DNA from: Flavobacterium sp.
Lineage (GTDB): Bacteria; Bacteroidota; Bacteroidia; Flavobacteriales; Flavobacteriaceae
Direction of reading: 5' to 3'
Assembly: GCA_004296145.1 (NCBI GenBank)
Contig: SEBM01000171.1
Location: 1 to 7,751, forward strand
DNA: 7,751 bases
Shown here: piece after piece, positions 1-6,366 of the stretch
How the letters are laid out: each line of letters begins with the position of its first letter
Position numbering within the stretch: the first letter of the stretch is position 1
Program-made: the position numbers and the translations under genes
Notes under the pieces: generated by a model
Databases searched by the model: none
What the model was told of the DNA's origin: nothing
Seen by the model: the letters and a program-made list of their open reading frames with translations, nothing else

Positions 1-35
1 TTATCAGACTGATTTAACCTTAAAAAATTAAGCAA

Positions 36-494
36 ATGCAAAAATTACAATTCAAAAAAGATATAAAAGCATCGGCTCAAAAAGTATATGAAACGATGTT
101 GGGCTTAAATGACAAAGCCACTTACGAATATTGGGTAGCAACTTTTAACCCTACTTCTACTTACGAAGGAAATTGGGATATTGGAAGTAAAATCCGTTTT
201 GTTGGAACAGATGAAAACGGAAAAAAAGCAGGAATGATTTCAGAAATTGCAGCAAATAAACCTGCCAGTTTTGTTTCCATTCGCCATTACGGATTTTTGG
301 ACGGAGATACCGAAGTAACTACAGGCGAACAGGTTGAAAAATGGGCAGGCGGACACGAAAATTACAGTTTCGAAGAAAATGACGGCATTACAACCGTAAC
401 CGTAGAAATGGATACTATTGATGACTATTTGGATTACTTCAATAGCACTTATCCGAAAGCACTGGATAAATTAAAGGAAATTTCAGAGCGATAA
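36..494 (+). CDS. SRPBCC (START-like) domain protein, AHSA1-type
   Basis: This is a complete 152-residue protein with the length and layout of a single SRPBCC/AHSA1-like domain, a helix-grip fold that forms a hydrophobic ligand pocket. What is seen: a first beta strand and helix (residues 3-22, QFKKDIKASAQKVYETML), an aromatic region followed by the typical G-x-W-x-x-G-S-K-I-x-F turn and strand (about 45-56), further strands including ISEIAANKPASFVSIRHYG (about 68-86), and a long amphipathic C-terminal helix (about 126-152). There is no signal peptide or membrane segment, so it is probably cytosolic. Family members bind lipids or small hydrophobic molecules or act as stress-related accessory proteins, but the ligand cannot be read from sequence. 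The ATG at 36 is chosen because the domain begins almost at once and the upstream sequence is an A-rich leader. It is separated by 92 bases from the next gene and is probably its own transcription unit. The fold is confident; the specific function is unknown. Confidence 0.88.
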   Translation: MQKLQFKKDIKASAQKVYETMLGLNDKATYEYWVATFNPTSTYEGNWDIGSKIRFVGTDENGKKAGMISEIAANKPASFVSIRHYGFLDGDTEVTTGEQVEKWAGGHENYSFEENDGITTVTVEMDTIDDYLDYFNSTYPKALDKLKEISER

Positions 495-517
495 AAAAAA
501 GGTAATCACAACGAATT

Positions 518-535
518 ATCATTATAAATAATGAT
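518..535. repeat. Perfect 8-bp inverted repeat in gap after SRPBCC gene
   Basis: ATCATTAT and its exact reverse complement ATAATGAT are separated by two bases (AA). The element lies 24 bases past the stop of the SRPBCC gene and just upstream of a possible -7 promoter box for the membrane-protein gene. There is no T-run after it on either strand, so it does not look like a standard intrinsic terminator. The position would suit an operator for a dimeric regulator, but arms of pure A/T plus one G/C pair can arise by chance in DNA this AT-rich. Confidence 0.35.
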
Positions 536-556
536 GTGCAGCAATAAGAATCGCTA

Positions 557-564
557 TAAATTTG
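557..564 (+). promoter_or_regulatory. Possible Bacteroidota -7 promoter box for the four-gene block
   Basis: The bases TAAATTTG match the Bacteroidota sigma-ABfr -7 consensus TAnnTTTG exactly. Transcription would begin near 570, giving a leader of roughly 15-20 bases before the ATG at 587. The -33 TTG element is not clear: only TGTG around 535-538 lies at about the right spacing. The match is supported by its place directly upstream of the first gene of a tight same-strand block, but such short motifs are frequent in AT-rich DNA. Confidence 0.45.
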
Positions 565-586
565 ACCCAATTATAACTTTATATAA

Positions 587-1402
587 ATGGATCCGGATAT
601 TAGAGATTTAGGCACTTTACTTATTATTTCTGTACTTCTTATTAGTGGCGTACAGTGGTTTTTATTACGTTTTACACATTGGTCGATTGCATTGGCAGCA
701 ACCGGAATAATAGCTTTTATTATTTCATTTTTGTATGTTTCCTTAAAACATGCTACACCAAACGGAGGCAGCAACGGCCCGGGTTCTGATGAATTTATAA
801 ATCCGGCGTTAATTCTTTTTGTCGCATTACTTTGCGGATTATTTGCTGTTTCTTACTTGACAAAAACTCCTTTTCCTAAAAAGGTGATAGTCATTATTGT
901 GGCTTTAATTGTTCTATTCGTTATTGTTCGATATATCATTGAGGATGTTAAAAATGCTACATTTTATCAAAAAATATTCAGCAGTAATAATATCGAAGTT
1001 GTAAATCTGTCGGGGGAGGATTCTATGGTTCGGGATATTAATATTCAAAATAGTTCCAGTGGTGTTGCCGTCAATCTGGATCCCGATTTGAAAGAGCAAA
1101 ATTGGACTTTTATTCCGAGAGATGCCGACAAAATAGTTTTCCGTTGTTATTCTGACAAAAGTAATGGCGGTGGTCTGTTTTCTCAAAATTTTCCTTTTGA
1201 TTACAGTTTATGCAAAGAAAAGGACGGCAAAAGGGTTGGCTTTTTATTATTGTTCCGAATGAAAACCACTTTGCCTGTAAAAATTGTTCTGGAGCCAGAG
1301 AATCATTTCAGTTTATATATTGATAACCAATTTATAAGAAGTTATAAATTGAAGGACAAGGATCAGTCTGAAACTGAAAACAGCCAAAATAAACAGCAAT
1401 AA
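587..1402 (+). CDS. Four-helix membrane protein with soluble C-terminal domain, function unknown
   Basis: I do not recognise this 271-residue protein. Four hydrophobic segments are visible at about residues 9-27, 33-53, 73-91 and 99-117, followed by a soluble domain of about 150 residues (118-271). The short loops after helix 1 (R28, H31) and between helices 3 and 4 (K93, K98, K99) are basic. The N-terminus (DPDIRD) is acidic and the loop between helices 2 and 3 is long and glycine-rich. By the positive-inside rule this puts both termini and the C-terminal domain in the periplasm; this topology is an inference. The C-terminal domain alternates hydrophobic and polar residues as a beta-rich fold would, has two cysteines (in RCYSDK and SLCKEK) that could form a disulfide, and ends in a polar Q/E/K/N tail. 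It is the first gene of a block, 14 bases ahead of the LRR protein gene, which is also membrane-anchored. The pair may act together at the inner membrane. No catalytic motif is seen. Confidence 0.85.
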   Translation: MDPDIRDLGTLLIISVLLISGVQWFLLRFTHWSIALAATGIIAFIISFLYVSLKHATPNGGSNGPGSDEFINPALILFVALLCGLFAVSYLTKTPFPKKVIVIIVALIVLFVIVRYIIEDVKNATFYQKIFSSNNIEVVNLSGEDSMVRDINIQNSSSGVAVNLDPDLKEQNWTFIPRDADKIVFRCYSDKSNGGGLFSQNFPFDYSLCKEKDGKRVGFLLLFRMKTTLPVKIVLEPENHFSLYIDNQFIRSYKLKDKDQSETENSQNKQQ

Positions 1403-1416
1403 TTTTCATCAGCTAA

Positions 1417-3114
1417 ATGATTAAAATGGTAAATCTCTATATACTAATCCCGGTTTTATTATTGGGACTTTTCCTTTTTGTACAAGTTCACAATGCTTCA
1501 AAATACAAATATATGTTTCGCGATGTTATTTTGAGTAAATCAAAAAAATATCAGCTTTCGCCTGTGCTTCGCGGACGCGTTTATTATCCTCGTTATTTTT
1601 ATATTCCCACATTAAAAACGTATTTGGTTTATTCTGATGTAGATAAAACCGGACCATTCAGAGTTTATGATTCTGAAAACAGATCGGAAGGAAAAACATA
1701 CGCTCTGATCAATGAAACAGGAGATAGTATATCAACATTTGAAACCCCGCTACGCTTTTCTAATCGAAGCGGAAGTTTTTATGGCCCGACCACTTATATT
1801 CCGTTTTTAGAAACAGGAAAAAAAGGAATCCTTCCTTATGATGTAATCCACAATGCCACGCTGGATATGGGAAAAAGGGATTTTGAAAAGCTTTTTATAA
1901 AACTCTATACTTCATCAGAATATGTGGAATATATAAATCTTCGCGCATCGGGCGATGATATTCACGAAGCCGGAATTATTTTCAAACGTCAGGGGAAAGT
2001 CGAAATTCTGCTTGCCGGTTTGAGAGAAAGCCGTATGGTTCGCTCTTATCAGCAAGATGATGCGACCAATAATTTTGAGGATTATTACGAACCGGATATT
2101 CCGAAGAGAGAAACTTTTCCGCAATCTAAACCGGCGATAGAAATGATTCCGCTTGAAACTACCAATACCAATCCTTTTGTATACTGGAGAGTTGGATTTA
2201 AACACGAGTTTAGGATTAAAAAATACAAAACCAAATATTCCTCAGGTCTTCAGGGAATTGCTATGTACGGTCCTATTCCGATTTTTGGTCCGGGAGAAAC
2301 TTCGGGTACCGCTTATGTCCGCTTTAAAACAAAAGGGGAAACTTTTAGAATTAAAATTTTAGATGTTGAAAAAGCCGGTTTTATACCCGCTTATAATTTG
2401 GGGCTGCGTTCTTTTCAATTGCCTCAAAAATATGAAAACAAAAATTCGCTTGTGTTTATGGAATCTGCTCAAAATTGTGGCGACAATCGTTTAGGTGGAG
2501 GCGTTTTTGTTGTGCGAACGGCTACAGAAACAAATCCATCGGCAGATATTCCTTCGGATATGACGGAGAAACAATTAGAAAGTTTGCCTGTAACTGTGCA
2601 GGAAGCCTTAATTCACGCTGATGAAATCACCTCTTTAAAATTGTATGACAAAGAAAGAACTGAATGGATTCCTGAATTGGAAAGATTGAAAAATCTTAAA
2701 CATTTAGAAATGACTCTTCCAATATCAGAAATTCCGGATGCCATTTCAAAACTTCCAAAATTGCAGAGCTTAACACTGCAACATTGCCAAATTAGAAAAA
2801 TTTCACCGGAAATCGCTAATTTAAAAGAACTACAGGATTTAGATGTTTTTTCAAATAAAATAACCGAATTCCCAGCAGTTTTCACAGAAATTAAAAGCTT
2901 AAAAAGACTAAATATGGGTGCCAATGATATTGCATTTATTCCGGAAAATATTAGCGAATTGACAGATTTAGAATATCTTAGTGTAATCTTAACGAATGTT
3001 AAAACTTTACCGGAATCTATGATTGGGATGAAAAAATTATACGTTGACGACAGTAAAGACTTAAAAAGCCTTTTACCTGAATCTTATGCCCATTTGTTTA
3101 ATTATAATAAATAA
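1417..3114 (+). CDS. Membrane-anchored protein with C-terminal leucine-rich repeats
   Basis: This 565-residue protein has three parts. Residues about 5-24 form one strongly hydrophobic helix after a short start (MIKMVN); no good signal peptidase site follows, so it reads as a signal anchor rather than a cleaved peptide. Residues about 25-380 are rich in aromatic residues and short beta-like stretches, with no family I can name. Residues about 404-540 hold five to six leucine-rich repeats of 22-23 residues: the paired leucines fall at 407/409, 427/430, 449/452, 472/475, 495/498 and 518/521, followed by (I/F)P or LP turns such as EIPDAI, EFPAVF, FIPENI and TLPESM. LRRs of this bacterial 23-residue type form a curved protein-binding surface. 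The large domain is probably periplasmic or surface-facing (inference). An in-frame second ATG at 1426 is an equally possible start and would not change the architecture. It lies 14 bases after the four-helix membrane protein gene and 27 before the TPR-like gene, probably in one transcript. Confidence 0.87.
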   Translation: MIKMVNLYILIPVLLLGLFLFVQVHNASKYKYMFRDVILSKSKKYQLSPVLRGRVYYPRYFYIPTLKTYLVYSDVDKTGPFRVYDSENRSEGKTYALINETGDSISTFETPLRFSNRSGSFYGPTTYIPFLETGKKGILPYDVIHNATLDMGKRDFEKLFIKLYTSSEYVEYINLRASGDDIHEAGIIFKRQGKVEILLAGLRESRMVRSYQQDDATNNFEDYYEPDIPKRETFPQSKPAIEMIPLETTNTNPFVYWRVGFKHEFRIKKYKTKYSSGLQGIAMYGPIPIFGPGETSGTAYVRFKTKGETFRIKILDVEKAGFIPAYNLGLRSFQLPQKYENKNSLVFMESAQNCGDNRLGGGVFVVRTATETNPSADIPSDMTEKQLESLPVTVQEALIHADEITSLKLYDKERTEWIPELERLKNLKHLEMTLPISEIPDAISKLPKLQSLTLQHCQIRKISPEIANLKELQDLDVFSNKITEFPAVFTEIKSLKRLNMGANDIAFIPENISELTDLEYLSVILTNVKTLPESMIGMKKLYVDDSKDLKSLLPESYAHLFNYNK

Positions 3115-3141
3115 AAAATATACCTACAGTATAAAATTGCT

Positions 3142-5070
3142 ATGTACGTTATAAAAATTACAAACGAGGCAGAAAGCTGGATTTTCGGTATTTGTCCCGA
3201 CAAGGAAGAACTTTTGACCTATTTTCAAAATATGTCTGAAGATATAAAAAAGTATGCTGTTTGTTTTCAGATAGATATCCAAACATTTCCTTTTGTTTTA
3301 ATTGAAAATATCCATATCGATTTTAATTCAGAATCTTATTTTGAGTTTTGTACACTCGAAGAACTTCAGGCAAAAACAGATTTGCTTCGGCTTCAGAAAA
3401 ACGATGATGAAGAATATAGTTACTTTAAATATTATCTTATTGATACATCGTATTTTCAGTTTATTTCAGATGAAAACCAAATGCATTTTCATCTGAGCTA
3501 TACTACAGTAACAAACTCTCTTTTAGAACAGCCTTATATCATTAATCTCTTTCACGAAGAAATAAAGAAATGTGCTTATAATTATGATATTGATGGATTG
3601 GATCAATTGTTTGAAAAAACCAAAAATGAAAATTATTCTGCATTAGAAAAAGAAGATTTGGCCATTAATGGTTATACTGATTTATTCTGGCAGATGAATT
3701 ATGATTTTGCCTGCAGCAAATTGACCGAAGATGGCATTGCCTGTTTGCTACCAATAGTAGATTGTATCGAATGGCTGCTGGATGAAAAAAAATGGATGGA
3801 GCGCAGTTATGCATTATTAATTGTTTTGGAAAAAGCGTGTGAAGAAAAATCAGAAAATGCTTTTTCTATCCTTAAAGATACTGTAGCATCTTTTGAAAAC
3901 TATCTTATTGCAAATCCTGAAGACAAAATTGATATCCACAGAATGATTTCGCAGTCGTATCGAATGATGTTGATTGCTGATCCGGAAAATGCTTTATTAT
4001 ACTGGCAAAATGCCATTTTAGAAATTAAAAAAGCATTGGATTTTGCTCCCGAAAAAGCTTCCTGGTCTATGCTTTTGGAATTGCTTTATTCACCTTTTCC
4101 CGAAGATGAAAAAATAAACAAAGCACAGCAAGAAGCTCAGGAACAATTTAGTAAAGAAGCAGAAAAACTCGAGAAACAATATGGTGCCTCTTTTTCGTAC
4201 CAAATAGCGTTAGCTTATCATCATTTAGAGCAATACCTGCAATGGAGAAAAGCAGAAAATATTTTTCCGGAGCAAATTGCTTTATCGTGGATAGAAAAAA
4301 CATTAGACTATAATCCTAAAGAAACCAGCCGAATCGATCTTCATGAATGTGCGGAGTTTTTTTATAAAACAGGATCAAAACTAAAACGTATTGATTTTTT
4401 AGAAAAAACAATTACTGTTTATGACCGAATAATGTCTTTTTCGAATGACAGCGTGTTGGAAGTTTATTATATAGCCAATTTAAAAAAAGAAATAACTGAA
4501 ATTTATCTTGAAAACAACAATCAATTGCTGGCAGATGAAACTATTAATGAAGCCATCTTATTTTACGAAAAACATGTTGATGACATCAGAGAAAATTCAC
4601 CATCAAATCTTTTGCATTATGCAGAATTCTTAGAATATTGTTATGGCTATCAGGGAAATATAATCAGACCAACTCTGGCAGAACTAAAAAAGATTGCTAA
4701 TGAAGTAGAAATTCAGTCTGAAGGTTTTCTGAGTTATCCTTATTTATTATTGATGCGTATCGCGCTTTTTGAAAATAATGAAAAACAAGCAATTACAGAA
4801 GTGACCAAAAGTTTGATTTTGCATGAATCCTGTAACGATACCAAAATAAATGAGGTTTTGGAAAATTTCAATAAAAGTGAATTCAAACAATTGGTTGCTT
4901 TTCTGGAAGAAACAAAGTCATTTACAGAAGAAGTGAGTGAAAACTATTATTATGACCCTAAAATAAAATGGAAAGAACTGCGAACAATGTCTGCAGAAGA
5001 ATTGACTGAATATTGGGAAAAACGAAAAGAAGAGATTAGAAACAGGCCGCCTTTACATAAAGAATACTAA
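3142..5070 (+). CDS. Large helical TPR-like protein with distinct N-terminal domain, function unknown
   Basis: This 642-residue protein has no signal peptide or membrane segment and should be cytosolic. Residues 1 to about 130 look like a separate alpha/beta domain (start MYVIKITNEAESWIFG, then strands rich in F, Y and I). From about 131 onward it is almost wholly helical, with helix-turn-helix pairs of TPR or similar solenoid type. One example is around 287-300, where YWQNAILEIKKALDFAP resembles a TPR second helix with its closing proline; others lie near 365-385 and 400-430. Repeats are degenerate, so the count is uncertain. The last 35 residues (IKWKELRTMSAEELTEYW, then a basic stretch and RPP) form a compact polar/aromatic tail that could be a docking segment. 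The stop codon directly abuts the ATG of the next gene, which implies tight co-translation with it. Helical repeat proteins of this kind usually act as scaffolds; no enzyme motif is visible. I cannot assign a family. Confidence 0.85.
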   Translation: MYVIKITNEAESWIFGICPDKEELLTYFQNMSEDIKKYAVCFQIDIQTFPFVLIENIHIDFNSESYFEFCTLEELQAKTDLLRLQKNDDEEYSYFKYYLIDTSYFQFISDENQMHFHLSYTTVTNSLLEQPYIINLFHEEIKKCAYNYDIDGLDQLFEKTKNENYSALEKEDLAINGYTDLFWQMNYDFACSKLTEDGIACLLPIVDCIEWLLDEKKWMERSYALLIVLEKACEEKSENAFSILKDTVASFENYLIANPEDKIDIHRMISQSYRMMLIADPENALLYWQNAILEIKKALDFAPEKASWSMLLELLYSPFPEDEKINKAQQEAQEQFSKEAEKLEKQYGASFSYQIALAYHHLEQYLQWRKAENIFPEQIALSWIEKTLDYNPKETSRIDLHECAEFFYKTGSKLKRIDFLEKTITVYDRIMSFSNDSVLEVYYIANLKKEITEIYLENNNQLLADETINEAILFYEKHVDDIRENSPSNLLHYAEFLEYCYGYQGNIIRPTLAELKKIANEVEIQSEGFLSYPYLLLMRIALFENNEKQAITEVTKSLILHESCNDTKINEVLENFNKSEFKQLVAFLEETKSFTEEVSENYYYDPKIKWKELRTMSAEELTEYWEKRKEEIRNRPPLHKEY

Positions 5071-6246
5071 ATGACAAACGATATCTTATACGCCGGAATA
5101 CAAGAAGAATTTGACAATATAACAAATTCATTTGCAGAGAAAGAAGAACTTATTTTAGCTGATGAATCTTTAATAACGATTCAGTCAAAATACAATCTAC
5201 ACGAAATACAGCCTTATTTTGCCCAGCTCAACAATCAGGTTATTCCTGAAAATGCCAAATTGAGAATTGAAACTGCGGAAGATTTTAATCCGGAAACAGA
5301 TGATCTTTTTGAATATAAAATCGATCTGGAAAGCAGAAAACCTGCTCTTAAAATAGAACATTTTGGTGATAATGTTGGCTATTATACGATTTACGAATTT
5401 ACCGAAGACTATCATAAAAGTTTTTCTGTGTATCGAAATGCAGAAAGTATAAAAGCTAAAAACGTCAGTTATCTTTATTATAAAGACGGAATGCCGGACC
5501 GTTTTATTGAATGCACAGAATATGGCATTTCATTAAAAACATATACTTGTGATGGTGATTTTATTAAAAGCTATAAACTGGAATGGCCAAATCATGATCA
5601 TTTTTGTACAGGAGAATTAAAATTTGATCTGGACGGAAATATAACTGAAATTACAGAAACTGCTTCTGACGGGAGAATCCGTGTCATTTATGATGCTATG
5701 TCTTCAACCAAAAATATAGAAGAAGTTCTTTCTAATTTGGAAGATTTTCTAACAGAAAATATTGCAGATCAGATTCTTGAAAAAGTAAAAATAGAAGAAC
5801 CTGTTTATTGTATTTTGTTTGAATATACGATGCAGGGGCCGTTCCCTCCTACTATTGCTTTTGGAGTCGCTTCAGAAATAGAAGGCAATTTTGAAGATCA
5901 GGAATTATACCAATTGTATAATGCGCCTGATATGAAATATTTTTCTGAAGATGAATCAGATATTATTAATATTGATTTTTATCCGATTGAGATTCAGTCC
6001 GATTATTTGATGACGGATGTTTACGGAGAAAATATTTCCTGGGAAAATGAAGAAGCTTTTGAAGAATGGGAAAAGCAGGTATTTGAAACCTATCTAAAAG
6101 TCTGCAAACGACTGATGCATTTTGATTTTTCGAAATCATTTACCAAAACAGAGCAATTTCTCGTTATGGCGCGCGACTTTGAAGATTGTAACGAAGAGAA
6201 ATTTTATAAAAAAATGAAACGCTATAAAAAGGAAAATTTTAGGTAA
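5071..6246 (+). CDS. Acidic protein with YD/MORN-like hairpins, possible DUF4303-like C-terminus
   Basis: This 391-residue protein is strongly acidic and lacks export or membrane signals. Three regions can be seen. Residues 1-110 have a helical start and then mixed structure. Residues about 110-210 are beta-rich with hairpin motifs: YLYYKDGMPDRFIECTEYG from 134 and FDLDGNITEITETASDGR from 185, ending in IYD at 206-208. The second closely follows the pattern of a YD repeat unit (D-x-x-G-N-I-T, T-x-x-D-G, Y-D), also reminiscent of MORN-type variants. Residues about 245-391 form an alpha/beta domain with ILFEYTMQGPFPPTIAFG (248-265), a Trp/Glu-rich helix (WENEEAFEEWEKQVFETYLKVC) and a late strand FLVMARDFED. 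This order loosely recalls DUF4303-type proteins found among polymorphic-toxin immunity genes, but I hold that assignment weakly. The ATG follows the previous stop with no gap, so translational coupling with the TPR-like protein is likely and the two may form a complex. Confidence 0.82.
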   Translation: MTNDILYAGIQEEFDNITNSFAEKEELILADESLITIQSKYNLHEIQPYFAQLNNQVIPENAKLRIETAEDFNPETDDLFEYKIDLESRKPALKIEHFGDNVGYYTIYEFTEDYHKSFSVYRNAESIKAKNVSYLYYKDGMPDRFIECTEYGISLKTYTCDGDFIKSYKLEWPNHDHFCTGELKFDLDGNITEITETASDGRIRVIYDAMSSTKNIEEVLSNLEDFLTENIADQILEKVKIEEPVYCILFEYTMQGPFPPTIAFGVASEIEGNFEDQELYQLYNAPDMKYFSEDESDIINIDFYPIEIQSDYLMTDVYGENISWENEEAFEEWEKQVFETYLKVCKRLMHFDFSKSFTKTEQFLVMARDFEDCNEEKFYKKMKRYKKENFR

Positions 6247-6260
6247 TTATAACCATTTTG

Positions 6261-6305
6261 TAAGATCTTAAATGATATCAATTTCACTATAAGTAATGAG
6301 TGAAA
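6261..6305. repeat. Cluster of three dyads downstream of the four-gene block
   Basis: Three symmetrical elements sit within 45 bases of the gap after the acidic protein gene: the 10-bp palindrome TAAGATCTTA (6261-6270), the 8-bp palindrome TGATATCA (6273-6280), and a stem of TTTCACT (6282-6288) with AGTGAAA (6299-6305) around a 10-base loop. The last could fold in RNA and mark the end of the upstream transcript, but an A-run rather than a T-run follows it, so it is not a classic intrinsic terminator. It could instead be an operator for the following gene. Function is uncertain. Confidence 0.35.
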
Positions 6306-6321
6306 GAAAAAAACGGCCCAT

Positions 6322-6329
6322 TATATTTG
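6322..6329 (+). promoter_or_regulatory. Possible Bacteroidota -7 promoter box for the final gene
   Basis: TATATTTG matches the TAnnTTTG -7 consensus exactly, 37 bases before the ATG at 6367, giving a leader of about 30 bases. No TTG is found at the expected -33 position (about 6300 reads gAGTGa), so the call rests on the -7 box and its place in the only large gap of this half of the window. If real, the final TPR gene has its own transcription in addition to any read-through from upstream. Confidence 0.42.
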
Positions 6330-6366
6330 TTCTGTACTATTATGTCAGAATCAATATAAATTTACA

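Noticed and set aside
19..32. CTTAA/TTAAG inverted repeat upstream of the SRPBCC gene
   Set aside because: The arms are only 5 bp and A/T-dominated; expected by chance in this composition.
571..2924. Minus-strand open frames (571-774, 914-1186, 1915-2205, 2613-2924)
   Set aside because: Each lies within or largely within a convincing + strand gene, with low-complexity translations and no recognisable domain; they are shadows.
6356..6366. TATAAATTTAC just before the final gene as a promoter -7 box
   Set aside because: It lacks the final G of TTTG and abuts the ATG, leaving no room for a leader; more likely the A/T-rich translation-initiation region.
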